Positions 1 through 7,886 of a stretch of DNA of 64,000 nucleotides are shown piece by piece. The stretch's first letter is position 1, and every line of letters begins with the position of its first letter. A program made the position numbers and the translations under genes. The stretch spans positions 1-64,000 of the forward strand of contig JBFWMD010000011.1 in NCBI GenBank assembly GCA_050251775.1. The letters are read 5' to 3'. The stretch comes from Paucidesulfovibrio sp050251775 (GTDB taxonomy: Bacteria; Desulfobacterota; Desulfovibrionia; Desulfovibrionales; Desulfovibrionaceae). The notes under the pieces were generated by a model. The model saw only the letters and a program-made list of their open reading frames with translations. It was not told the origin of the DNA and made no database searches.

Positions 1-791
1 GAGCGGATGCCGCCGGCCTTGCGGTCGGACTGATCGTAAAAACTGCGCACGATGCCGTCAAAGGCCGCGATGATCCGACGACAGATCTCTTCCGCCCGGG
101 CCTCGGCCACGATGAACACGAAGTCGTCGCCGCCCACGTGGCCCACAAAGGACAACTCGCGCTTGTCGCGGATCATGTCCCGCACCGTGTTCACGATCAG
201 CCGGGCGGTCATCATCAATACCTCGTCCCCACGGGAGAAACCATACTTGTCGTTGAAGGATTTGAAGTGGTCCAGATCCACGTAGCCCAGGGCAAAGGCC
301 TCCTTGCGGTCCACGAGATCCTGGGTGCGCTGGATGATGCTGGTGTTGCCGGGAAGCTTGGTAAGCGGGTTGGCGTCCAGGGCACGCAGGGCGCGCAGCA
401 GGGACAGGTTGATGCGGTCGCGCGCCTCGGCGGCCACAAAGGGCCGGAAGAGGAAATCGTCCACCTCCACCTCGTTCCAGTCCCAGGGGTATTCCATGTC
501 CTCGTGGTCCAGGCAGAGAACCACAGGCAACTGGCGGTAGACGTTCTCGGTTTTGACCAGATTGGCGAGCTGCGCCCCGGTCATGTCCGGCAGACGCTGG
601 TCGGCCAGCAGCATGTCCGGTGGATTTTCAAAAAACATCTCCAGGGCGTCCGCAGCCCGGGAAAAATGCACAAATTCCATGCAGCCGGGCCACCAGAGCC
701 CTTCGAGCAGCTGTTGGAGTTCCGAATCCACCGTGACGAGAAAGATTCGCTGCGGATGGTTGAAATAGCAGGGGGAGACGCGCGCATCCAT
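1..791 (-). CDS. Receiver-like / GGDEF diguanylate cyclase (3' end outside window)
   Basis: The frame is open from an ATG at 791 to the left edge, so the C-terminus is missing. Residues about 15-125 resemble a response-regulator receiver with a candidate phospho-acceptor Asp at 64 (LLADQRLPDM). Residues about 140 onward are a GGDEF domain (LTKLPGN, VDLDHFKSFND, GGDDF at 220-224). GGDEF enzymes make the second messenger c-di-GMP; the fourth signature position is Asp rather than Glu here, a conservative change often tolerated, so activity is likely but not proven. It lies 55 bp downstream of the HDOD gene on the same strand and is probably the third gene of one signalling operon. An in-frame stop shortly upstream of 791 supports this start. 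Confidence 0.85.
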   Translation of the reverse strand, partial: MDARVSPCYFNHPQRIFLVTVDSELQQLLEGLWWPGCMEFVHFSRAADALEMFFENPPDMLLADQRLPDMTGAQLANLVKTENVYRQLPVVLCLDHEDMEYPWDWNEVEVDDFLFRPFVAAEARDRINLSLLRALRALDANPLTKLPGNTSIIQRTQDLVDRKEAFALGYVDLDHFKSFNDKYGFSRGDEVLMMTARLIVNTVRDMIRDKRELSFVGHVGGDDFVFIVAEARAEEICRRIIAAFDGIVRSFYDQSDRKAGGIR

Positions 792-846
792 GATCAATCA
801 CTAGCACCCTGTCCGGGTTGCGGTCAAAGGGCGCTACGAAAAATAT

Positions 847-1683
847 TTAGAAAGTCAGCTCGGAAATGTCCAGGAAGCTCTCGGCCAGTTCGTCCATGAT
901 CCGTTCCAGGTCGGCCATGCGCAGGCCGAGCGTGTTCACGGCCCTGGGTGAAAGATAAGAGATGTGGTCGTCGCCCGCATTGCCGAACTCGAAGGCCCGC
1001 ACCAGGAAATCGCTGACATGGACCGCCGCCGTGATCTCGGGGTAATTCTGCGCGGATTCGGGTTTGTGATGCCAGGCCATGGCCTCGCGCAGGTTGGCGG
1101 GCAGTCGCCAGTGCCTGCCGAGCCAGGAATTGATGCGGTCGTGCCCGAAGCCCATGACCTCCTTTTCGGCCTGGTAGAAGGAAATGTCCTGAAGGCGCAC
1201 GGTTTCGCTGATGCGTTCCAGCATGTCCGGCAACTGCACCGCGGCCACCACCTTGCCCAGATCGTGCAGCAGTCCGGCCACGGCGAACTCCTCGGGCTCT
1301 TCGTATCCGGCCCGGCGGGCCACGATGCCGCAGGCCGTGGCGCAGCCCAGACTGTGCTGCCAGAGGCCCTTCATGGCCGCCTGCATGATGTCGAAGACCG
1401 AGGTGGAGATGATGATGCCCCGGATCACGTTGAAGCCGAGCAGCACCAGGGCGTGCTGGATGGAGCTGATCCGGCCCGGAAAACCGTAGACCGGGGAGTT
1501 GACCATCTTGAGCACCTTGGCCGAGAGGACCTGGTCGCGCGAAATGGCTTTGGCAATCTGCTCTGTGGAGGACTCCGGGTCCTGCACCAGCTTGGTCACC
1601 TCGTCGAGCACGCCCGGCAGGGTCGGGAGGTCCTTGACGGCCAGCACCTGCCCCTTGACCAGGGTCTGAAGATCTTCCTGCAT
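847..1683 (-). CDS. HDOD domain signalling protein
   Basis: The protein has 278 residues and is filled by an HDOD domain (about 15-215), a non-catalytic relative of HD phosphohydrolases used as an output or scaffold in bacterial signalling. Recognisable segments are LPTLPGVLDEV, the helical SAKVLKMVNSPVYGF stretch, and AGLLHDLGKVV, which keeps an HD pair. The start at 1683 has GGAGGA seven bases upstream, and that Shine-Dalgarno overlaps the end of the preceding gene, leaving only 3 bp between stop and start. With the upstream small domain protein and the downstream GGDEF gene it looks like a signalling operon. The input signal and partner are not visible. Confidence 0.88.
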   Translation of the reverse strand: MQEDLQTLVKGQVLAVKDLPTLPGVLDEVTKLVQDPESSTEQIAKAISRDQVLSAKVLKMVNSPVYGFPGRISSIQHALVLLGFNVIRGIIISTSVFDIMQAAMKGLWQHSLGCATACGIVARRAGYEEPEEFAVAGLLHDLGKVVAAVQLPDMLERISETVRLQDISFYQAEKEVMGFGHDRINSWLGRHWRLPANLREAMAWHHKPESAQNYPEITAAVHVSDFLVRAFEFGNAGDDHISYLSPRAVNTLGLRMADLERIMDELAESFLDISELTF

Positions 1684-1686
1684 GGC

Positions 1687-2082
1687 CTATTCCTCCGTTC
1701 CGGGTTCGGACCCGGATTCGGACTCCGCCGCAAGGCGCGCCTCCCGCTCCGCCGCCTCGGTCGCGGCCTGGGCCGCCGCCTTGAGCCGAAAATAGTTGGC
1801 CAGGAAGGCCTTGACTTTGCGCATCCACTGGTCCTTTTCATAGGCCCGGAAAAGATGATCCAGCCGCCCAAGGCGCTCGTCAAAGGCCGTGGTTCCGCCT
1901 CCCTCCATGCTCACGGCATTGCCCTTGACCACGATCCGCTCGATCTTCATGCCTTCCAGGCGCTGGATCAACGAATCCGTGAGTTCAAAGCCTTCGGCCA
2001 CGATGGTGATGCCGTTTTCGCGCACCACGGGTCGAGCCAGAACCATGCCGGGCCGGGCGAGTTTAAGCGGGATCTTCTGCAT
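1687..2082 (-). CDS. Small protein resembling the N-terminal domain of HD-GYP proteins
   Basis: The protein has 131 residues. The N-terminal ~55 residues (KLARPGMVLARPVVRENG, then a helix and a short strand) resemble the domain that usually precedes HD-GYP c-di-GMP phosphodiesterases, but no HD-GYP domain follows. The C-terminal third is Ala/Glu-rich, highly charged and probably helical or disordered. It is the first gene of the set and is followed after 3 bp by the HDOD gene, so the two proteins may work together as a split regulatory unit. This functional link is inference; the reading frame and coupling are seen directly. Confidence 0.75.
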   Translation of the reverse strand: MQKIPLKLARPGMVLARPVVRENGITIVAEGFELTDSLIQRLEGMKIERIVVKGNAVSMEGGGTTAFDERLGRLDHLFRAYEKDQWMRKVKAFLANYFRLKAAAQAATEAAEREARLAAESESGSEPGTEE

Positions 2083-2160
2083 CGTTCAGGACCTTTGGAT
2101 AGTGGTACAGAGGATAGTTAATCCACGGTTCCAGGGCAATCCCTTTTTTCTTCAGACGGC

Positions 2161-2433
2161 CTAAAGCTTGTCGAACCAGATCAGTCCGCCCATGACCACG
2201 AACCCGATGGCCGCGACCTTTTTGATCAGAGCCTGGGGCACGTAATTGCAGATCAACTGGGCGAACATCACGCCGAGAAAACTGACCAGCACCAGGGCCA
2301 GGGACGCTCCGAAGAACACGGCCCAGGGCTTTTCCGTGCGGGCGGCCATGAGCACGCAGGCGAGCTGGGTCTTGTCGCCCAGTTCCGCCAGGAACAGCGT
2401 GCCGAACGCGGACAAAAAAAGCTTCCAATCCAT
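2161..2433 (-). CDS. UPF0016/Gdt1-family membrane protein, single-domain form
   Basis: A 90-residue integral membrane protein with about three hydrophobic helices and one copy of the family motif E-x-G-D-K-T (Glu17-Thr22). The family (TMEM165/Gdt1) exports Mn2+ or Ca2+ and normally carries two motif copies in about 200 residues, so this half-length form would have to work as a dimer. The ATG at 2433 is chosen because GGAGAGGA lies upstream at good spacing. The frame continues upstream to 2592, but that extension has no membrane character and overlaps the divergent gene. No second half-gene lies next to it. Confidence 0.85.
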   Translation of the reverse strand: MDWKLFLSAFGTLFLAELGDKTQLACVLMAARTEKPWAVFFGASLALVLVSFLGVMFAQLICNYVPQALIKKVAAIGFVVMGGLIWFDKL

Positions 2434-2572
2434 CGTGTGAAATCCTCTCCAAAAGTTGTTCCACGCCTTCGGGGAGGCAGAACATGCCACGTTCGCGGAC
2501 GAATGGCAAAGAGTCTTGATCTCGCGGCTCCGGCATCTTACGATGCCACAACAGACCATAAAGGAGGACGAG

Positions 2573-3043
2573 ATGCGCAAGGTGCTGTTCATTCTGCTGC
2601 TGGCCGGTATTTTCGGCGCGGCAATGGCCGGGGCCGGTTCCCTGATTCACCTGGAGCTGATTGATCACGGCATTTTGGCCAACGGCGACGGCCTCGCAGG
2701 CAAAAGCGTGCAGATTGGCCAACGCACCGAACGCGTTCCGGGCCGGGAGGGTCTGGCCTTCGGGATGGTCTTCCGGCTCATGGGCGAGCGGGTGGAAAGC
2801 GACATCGCCTACCAGACCGAAATCACCTTTCGCCGGGCACAGGGCGTGCCCCAGGACGGCAGTCCGCGTTTCCGCTTGGCCAAGACCCGTCACTCCCGCC
2901 TCGGCGAAACCGAGGCCCTCTGGCATCGGCTCACACGGGAGCAGGCCGCCGTGCCCGGTCAGTGGCTGTTGCGCATCTCCCACGAGGGCCGCGTGCTGCT
3001 GGAAAAAACTTTTCTCGTGGAACCCGAACAACCCACGGAGTAA
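2573..3043 (+). CDS. DUF3859-like exported protein
   Basis: The protein has 156 residues beginning with a clear signal peptide (MRKVLFILLLAGIFGAAMAG), so it is expected in the periplasm. The remainder is a beta-rich domain resembling DUF3859 (SLIHLELIDHGI near the start, W-x-L-R-I-S near the end); its function is unknown. AAGGAGGA precedes the ATG at 2573. The frame is open further upstream, but that part is not signal-like. It ends 2 bp before the dehydrogenase gene, so the two are probably cotranscribed. It diverges from the Gdt1-like gene. Confidence 0.75.
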   Translation: MRKVLFILLLAGIFGAAMAGAGSLIHLELIDHGILANGDGLAGKSVQIGQRTERVPGREGLAFGMVFRLMGERVESDIAYQTEITFRRAQGVPQDGSPRFRLAKTRHSRLGETEALWHRLTREQAAVPGQWLLRISHEGRVLLEKTFLVEPEQPTE

Positions 3044-3045
3044 CC

Positions 3046-4029
3046 ATGTCTCTGCCCCACGTCTTCGTCACCCGGCAAATCCCGCAAATCGGGATTGAAC
3101 TGCTGCGCGCCCATGCCAACGTCCGCGTCAGTTCCCTGGACCGCCCCCTGACGCGCCAGGAACTGCGCGAGGCCGTTGCCCAGGCCGACGGCGTTATCGG
3201 CCTGCTCAGCGACCGCATCGACGCGGCCTTCTTCGATGCTGCACCCCGGTTGCGCGGCTACGCCAACTATGCCGTGGGCTACGACAACATCGACGTGGCC
3301 GAGGCCACCCGGCGCGGAATTCCGGTTTCCAACACCCCGGACGTGCTGACCAAGGCCACGGCCGAGCTGGCCTGGGCGCTGCTCCTGGCGGCGGCGCGCC
3401 GCGTGGTGGAAACGGACGGCGTGATGCGCTCCGGCCTCTGGCCCGGATGGGGGCCGCTGCAATTCATCGGCGCGGACGTATCGGGCAAGACCCTGGGCAT
3501 CGTGGGCGCGGGTCGCATCGGCACGACAACGGCCCTGATGTCACGCGGCTTTGAAATGCGCGTGCTCTATCTCGAATCCCCCTCGGGGCGCCGCAACCCC
3601 ACCCTGGACAACGAACTGGGCGCGGAATGTGTGCCCCTGAACCGCCTCCTGGCGGAATCGGATTTCATCAGCGTGCATTGCCCCCTGACCCCGGAAACGC
3701 GGCATCTCTTTGACATGGACGCCTTCCGGAAGATGAAACGGACGGCCGTGCTCGTGAACACGGCGCGCGGTCCCGTGATCAAGGAGGACGATCTGGTCCG
3801 GGCGCTCCAGGAGGGCGAAATCGCCGCCGCCGGGCTGGACGTGTATGAAAACGAACCGCGCATGGCCGAGGGGCTCGCCGCTCTGCCCAACAGCGTGCTG
3901 CTGCCCCATGTGGGTTCGGCCACGCGCTCTTCGCGCAAAGCCATGGCCGAACTGGCCGCACGCAACCTGCTGGCCATGCTCCAGGGCCAGGAGCCGCCCA
4001 CCTGCCTGAATCCCGAAGTGCTGGGCTGA
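3046..4029 (+). CDS. D-2-hydroxyacid dehydrogenase (glyoxylate/hydroxypyruvate reductase type)
   Basis: The protein has 327 residues, the usual length for the family. It has the split substrate/NAD(P) domain layout: Rossmann G-x-G-x-x-G at 154-159 (GIVGAGRIG), then catalytic Arg241 (NTARGPVI), Glu270 (DVYENEP) and His288 (LLPHVGSAT). The overall pattern best matches D-glycerate dehydrogenase / glyoxylate reductase, cytosolic enzymes that reduce glyoxylate or hydroxypyruvate with NAD(P)H. Exact substrate cannot be decided from sequence. The start at 3046 comes 2 bp after the previous stop. Confidence 0.88.
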   Translation: MSLPHVFVTRQIPQIGIELLRAHANVRVSSLDRPLTRQELREAVAQADGVIGLLSDRIDAAFFDAAPRLRGYANYAVGYDNIDVAEATRRGIPVSNTPDVLTKATAELAWALLLAAARRVVETDGVMRSGLWPGWGPLQFIGADVSGKTLGIVGAGRIGTTTALMSRGFEMRVLYLESPSGRRNPTLDNELGAECVPLNRLLAESDFISVHCPLTPETRHLFDMDAFRKMKRTAVLVNTARGPVIKEDDLVRALQEGEIAAAGLDVYENEPRMAEGLAALPNSVLLPHVGSATRSSRKAMAELAARNLLAMLQGQEPPTCLNPEVLG

Positions 4030-4053
4030 TTCCCGGAATCAGGAGGTGAACCG

Positions 4054-4080
4054 AAAAAGGCCCTGGTTTCCACCGGGGCC
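4054..4080 (-). terminator. Probable rho-independent terminator after dprA
   Basis: An 8-bp stem (GGCCCTGG / CCGGGGCC, one G-T pair) with a 6-nt loop at 4059-4080. On the minus strand it is followed by five T (4058-4054). It lies about 100 bp beyond the dprA stop and 25 bp beyond the convergent dehydrogenase stop. On the plus strand the T tract is poor. Confidence 0.5.
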
Positions 4081-4179
4081 GTTGTCATGGATTCGCCCTA
4101 CGCCACACCCCATGCCTGCCCCCCCCCAAGGGGGAAACACCGCATGAATCCAAAAGCATTCAGGAAATAAGGCGATGAT

Positions 4180-5394
4180 TCAGGCCCGGGAATAACGCAT
4201 GCCCGGCCACTGGCGGACCGCCCCGGACATCTCCAGCAGCAACAGGGTCTGGCTCACCCGGGCGCTTTCCCAACCCAGGCCGCGCGTGAGTTCGTCGATA
4301 TGGATCCGCTCCCGGCCCAGCAGTTTCCAGACAGCGTGGCCATCCGGGTCGGAGGCCGGGTCCGGCGGCGGGACATCCTCGGCGGGCTTTGCCGGAACAG
4401 CATCGCAGGACGGTTCGTCACGCGCCGGTACGGGCCGGATCGCACTCCGGGCCGAGGGCTGTGGGTCCAGGTTCCGCCGCGACTCGGGATGCGGCAGGCC
4501 GTCCAGTTCCGGGCCGAATTGATAGCGCAGCTCCCGCAGCACATCCTCGCCGGAATCGGCCAGGGTCGCGCCCTCGCGGATCAGGCTGTGACATCCCGTG
4601 AAGGCGGCCTGCCCGGCCGGACCGGGCAGGGCAAAGACCTCGCGCCCCTGCTCCCCGGCCAGCCGGGCCGTGATCAGACTGCCGCTACGTTTGGCCGCCT
4701 CGGCCACGACCACAGCCATGGACAGTCCGCTGATGATCCGGTTGCGGTAGGGAAAATTGTTGCCGTCCGGCGGCGTTCCCGGAGCGAACTCCGAAACCAC
4801 GCAGCCGCGTTCCTCCAGGGCGGCGCGCAGGTCGCCGTTGCCCTTGGGGTAGCGCACGTCCAACCCGCAACCGAGTACGGCCACCGAGGAGCCCACCCCG
4901 GACAGGCCGCCCAGGTGCGCCTCCCGGTCCACGCCCAGGGCCAGGCCCGAAACCACGGTCAGGCCCATGCCGGACAGCTCGCGGCTGATGCGCGCCGCCG
5001 CGTCCAGGCCATGACGCGTGCATTTGCGCGCGCCCACCACGGCCACGCAGGGACCGGCCAGCAGGGAGGCGTCGCCCGCCACATAGAGCAGCAAGGGAGG
5101 ATCGGGGATCTCCCGCAAGCGGACCGGGAAACGCGGGTCGCTCCAGCAGACCACGTCCAGACCGCGCGAACGGGCGGCGCGGAACTCCATTTCGGCATCG
5201 GAGCGCCAGAGCTCGCGCTCGGCCGCCTCGATCTGATTCCGCCGGGCCAGCCGCCGGGAGGACCAGTTGCGCACGTCGCGCACGGCCTCGTAGACACTGT
5301 CATAGGCGGCGAGAATTTTTTTCCAGGAGCGGGGACCCAGGCCTGGGGTGTGGCGCAGGGCAAGGCAGGCGAAAAATTCCTTGTTCAGATCCAC
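4180..5394 (-). CDS. dprA: DNA-processing protein DprA
   Basis: The protein has 404 residues. A SAM-like helical N-terminus (HTPGLGPRSWKKIL) is followed by the extended Rossmann DprA core: VAVVGARKCTRHG, VVSGLALGVDREAHLGGL, VAVLGCGLDVRYPKGN, NFPYRNRIISGLS and SGSLITARLAGEQGREVFALPG. The C-terminal ~60 residues look like the DML1 winged helix. DprA binds incoming single-stranded DNA and loads RecA during transformation. It is widespread in bacteria, including ones not known to be competent, so natural transformation should not be assumed. The gene starts 81 bp after cpoB on the same strand. Confidence 0.95.
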   Translation of the reverse strand: MDLNKEFFACLALRHTPGLGPRSWKKILAAYDSVYEAVRDVRNWSSRRLARRNQIEAAERELWRSDAEMEFRAARSRGLDVVCWSDPRFPVRLREIPDPPLLLYVAGDASLLAGPCVAVVGARKCTRHGLDAAARISRELSGMGLTVVSGLALGVDREAHLGGLSGVGSSVAVLGCGLDVRYPKGNGDLRAALEERGCVVSEFAPGTPPDGNNFPYRNRIISGLSMAVVVAEAAKRSGSLITARLAGEQGREVFALPGPAGQAAFTGCHSLIREGATLADSGEDVLRELRYQFGPELDGLPHPESRRNLDPQPSARSAIRPVPARDEPSCDAVPAKPAEDVPPPDPASDPDGHAVWKLLGRERIHIDELTRGLGWESARVSQTLLLLEMSGAVRQWPGMRYSRA

Positions 5395-5475
5395 GGGCCT
5401 GTTCCTGCGTCGCGGCGCGCTCGCACGGTCATGGGGTGGCTCCGTCTGTGCTCGGACACGGGAAAGCCCGCCCTG

Positions 5476-6465
5476 CTAATTGGGGATTTCCCGCAGAAGC
5501 TGCTCGGCCATCTTCGCGGGTTCGGAGCCGGGATGGTCGTCCACGAGCGTGCGCAGATAAAACACCGCATTGTCCTTGTCGCCGACATTGCGGTAGGACA
5601 TGCCGATCTTGAGCAGCGCTGCCTGGGCCTTGGAGTGCTTGGGATACTTGGCCACGACATCCTTGAAAGACAAGATGGCCTGCGGATAGTTCTTTTCCCC
5701 GTACCAGCTTTCGCCGATCCAGTAGAGGGCGTTGGGGGTCAGCTTGTGGCCGGAATGCTCGCGCAGGAACCGCTCCAGCGCGGTGCGCCCCTGCTCGGAG
5801 CGACCGGAGCGCACCAGATTGAGGCCTTTGTCGTACTGGCTCTGGGCGGAAGCGCCCGAGGCCCCGCTCCGGGGGGCGCTGGCCACCATCGGGGCGGATT
5901 GCGGGGCGGAAGAAACAGGCGCGGTCGCCGTGGGCGCGGGCTGGCGGGTCCGGGCTTCCAGGGCCGGTCCGGGCACGTCGGCCCAGGGCTTCTCCTCGTT
6001 GCTCTCCGGCCCGGCCAGGACCGGCGCGGGCATGGGGCCATCCGTTTCCGGTCCGGACGCGGTTTCGGGCGCGGTTTCGGGCGCGGATAACTCCACGGGT
6101 ATCCGTGGTTCGGGAGCGTCCGTGGCGGACATTCCCTGGGGGGCAATGACTTTGCTTTCGCGCATCTCCTGGAAGGCATCCCGGTCCGCGCCGGACTTGC
6201 CCTGCTCCGGGGGCAGGTCGGACCCTCCGCCGAGAATGGCGCTCACGCGTTCTTCCAAACGGGCAAGCCGCCGGGACAGTTCCTCATCCGCCGCCTGGGA
6301 ACGTTGCGCCTCCTGTCGTTGCGCCTCCTGGAAGTCGAGAAAACTTTCCTCAAGCGACTGGAGCCGCCACTCCTGGCTGGCGGCCTTGGTGGAGCCGCTG
6401 GTGGCGGCGCAACCCGAAATCAGCAACAGCGCTGTGAGCAGCAGCGGGAGGGAAATCCGATTCAT
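5476..6465 (-). CDS. cpoB: Cell division coordinator CpoB / YbgF-like TPR lipoprotein
   Basis: The protein has 329 residues. A lipoprotein signal ends in the lipobox LISGC, so it is probably membrane-anchored. Next comes a Gln/Glu-rich coiled coil (about 28-75), a long Pro/Ala-rich linker (about 90-210), then three tetratricopeptide repeats (NALYWIGESWYGEKNYPQA, KAQAALLKIGMSYRNVGD). This is the YbgF/CpoB architecture, which links Tol-Pal to septal peptidoglycan synthesis. No tol or pal gene is in the window. The ATG at 6465 has GGAGAA upstream; the earlier in-frame start at 6531 would bury the lipobox. Confidence 0.82.
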   Translation of the reverse strand: MNRISLPLLLTALLLISGCAATSGSTKAASQEWRLQSLEESFLDFQEAQRQEAQRSQAADEELSRRLARLEERVSAILGGGSDLPPEQGKSGADRDAFQEMRESKVIAPQGMSATDAPEPRIPVELSAPETAPETASGPETDGPMPAPVLAGPESNEEKPWADVPGPALEARTRQPAPTATAPVSSAPQSAPMVASAPRSGASGASAQSQYDKGLNLVRSGRSEQGRTALERFLREHSGHKLTPNALYWIGESWYGEKNYPQAILSFKDVVAKYPKHSKAQAALLKIGMSYRNVGDKDNAVFYLRTLVDDHPGSEPAKMAEQLLREIPN

Positions 6466-6864
6466 GCACTTCTCCGGCGACGCTTTGTATTCACTCCAGC
6501 TTCCATTAGGCCAAAGGCGCGCTTTTGGCAAGGAACCACGGGCGCGGACTTGCTTTTCCCCCGCGCTAATGACATTCTCCCCCCGGCGGCGGACCGGTCC
6601 CGATCAGGTCTCGAGCCGGCCCGAACAGACAGTGGCCCCGCGACCGGAAGCAACCCGTTGAATGGTAAATATCAAAGCCTGTTTAATGCTCGCGAGCCGC
6701 AAGGCGCAAAACTCACGACCGGGGCTTGCATCCGGCGCGTGCGGCTGCCGACTTCTTGCCGCGACGCCACAGGTCGCCGTTTCAACGGCCTGAAAAAGAA
6801 CAACGCAGCGGGTCCCTCCCGGGCCAACGAGAGGGAACGCCGCTGAACCTTCGGAGAATCGCCC
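6466..6864. promoter_or_regulatory. Divergent intergenic region, cpoB / membrane protein gene
   Basis: About 400 bp between divergent genes with no credible coding frame. A plausible plus-strand promoter is TTGAAT (6658-6663), an 18-bp spacer and TTTAAT (6682-6687), which would give a leader of about 170 nt ahead of the gene at 6865. No known riboswitch fold was recognised. An imperfect hairpin lies near 6512-6532. Confidence 0.35.
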
Positions 6865-7806
6865 ATGAATTCCGCCGACATGATCAACCTGACTTCCCAA
6901 CTGGCCGCGCCCGCCTTCTTCGACATGCTCGCTTTGGCCGGGCTGGGCGCGCTGCTGCCCGCCCTGGTGGCCGAGGCCGCCGGGCTCGCTTCCGGCAAGA
7001 TCTTCGCGGACAAATTTGCCCAGCAAATGGCCTCCCTGTTCACGACCTTCATGGCCGTCTCCGCCATCGCCTTTCTGGGCGGAGCCATCATCCTGATGCG
7101 CGGCCTGCCCTGGCTTCGGGAATGGCTGACCTCTCCCCAGTCCCCCATGCTGCCCGCGCTGGCCGCCTGGGGCACGGCCCTGTTCTTCGGCGGGGTCTAC
7201 CACTTCACCTTCAAGCCCATGCGCTCCAACAAGGCCGTCCACCTGCTGCTCGGGCTACTCGGCGCGCTGGCCTCTCTGGCCTCCATCCCCCTGACCCTGG
7301 CCGCTTCCCCGGCCCTGCTCGGTTCCTTCGGCTCGGGCAAGGCTCCGGTGATGCACCCCCTGGTTCTGCCCGCTCCAAACTCTCTGCTCTGGCCCTTCGC
7401 GCTCCAGTTCACGCTTCTGTCCATTGGCCTCGCGGGCGGGCTGGGCATGGCCTACCTCGTCTACCGGCGCAACCGCGATGACTTCGGACGCGACTACTAC
7501 AACTATGCCCTGCCAGCTGCGGCGCGCTGGGCCGCGCCTTTCATGCTCCTGCAAACCGCCGGCATGGTCTGGCTGCTGCTGATGCTTCCGCCGGATATCC
7601 GCGCGCTGCTGCTTGGCTCGTCCCTGGCTCCGTTGCTCTATGCGGGCGCGGCCCTGGCCCTGGCCTGTTGCGCCCTCTGGACCGTGGTGCTGCGCAGCCG
7701 CGCGCCCCTGCGCCTCAAGGGACTGATTCTAACCGGGGCCATCTGCGCCTGGGGCGTACATCTGGCCGCTGTGGTCCTCTGCTTCGTGCTGCTGCCCGCC
7801 GTCTGA
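6865..7806 (+). CDS. Polytopic membrane protein of unknown function
   Basis: The protein has 313 residues with about eight hydrophobic segments (roughly 17-40, 55-80, 95-115, 123-150, 172-195, 220-240, 245-268 and 285-310). It has no signal peptide and no recognised catalytic motif. Two loops are charged (SGKIFADKFAQQ and YRRNRDDFGRDYYNYA), and His residues occur near membrane edges (GGVYHFTFKP, HLLLGLLGAL, GVHLAAVV). That layout is reminiscent of haem-b or quinone-binding membrane subunits, but no family could be named. It is monocistronic: a divergent neighbour lies upstream and a strong terminator follows 17 bp after the stop. Confidence 0.7.
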   Translation: MNSADMINLTSQLAAPAFFDMLALAGLGALLPALVAEAAGLASGKIFADKFAQQMASLFTTFMAVSAIAFLGGAIILMRGLPWLREWLTSPQSPMLPALAAWGTALFFGGVYHFTFKPMRSNKAVHLLLGLLGALASLASIPLTLAASPALLGSFGSGKAPVMHPLVLPAPNSLLWPFALQFTLLSIGLAGGLGMAYLVYRRNRDDFGRDYYNYALPAAARWAAPFMLLQTAGMVWLLLMLPPDIRALLLGSSLAPLLYAGAALALACCALWTVVLRSRAPLRLKGLILTGAICAWGVHLAAVVLCFVLLPAV

Positions 7807-7822
7807 GCCCGCACGGAAGGAT

Positions 7823-7866
7823 AAAAAAAACGCCGGAAGCCCCAAGGTGCTCCGGCGTTTTTTTTT
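7823..7866. terminator. Bidirectional rho-independent terminator
   Basis: Eight A at 7823-7830, a stem CGCCGGA / TCCGGCG (7831-7857), and nine T from 7858. It can stop transcription both from the membrane protein gene (+) and from the chemotaxis operon ending at cheA (-). Confidence 0.88.
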
Positions 7867-7886
7867 GCGAGAGAGAAGAAAACGGA

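Noticed and set aside
4126..4140. C-rich/G-rich hairpin (CCCCC...GGGGG) as a second terminator near dprA
   Set aside because: It has very short arms, a tiny loop and no T tract on either strand; the stem at 4059-4080 is the better candidate.
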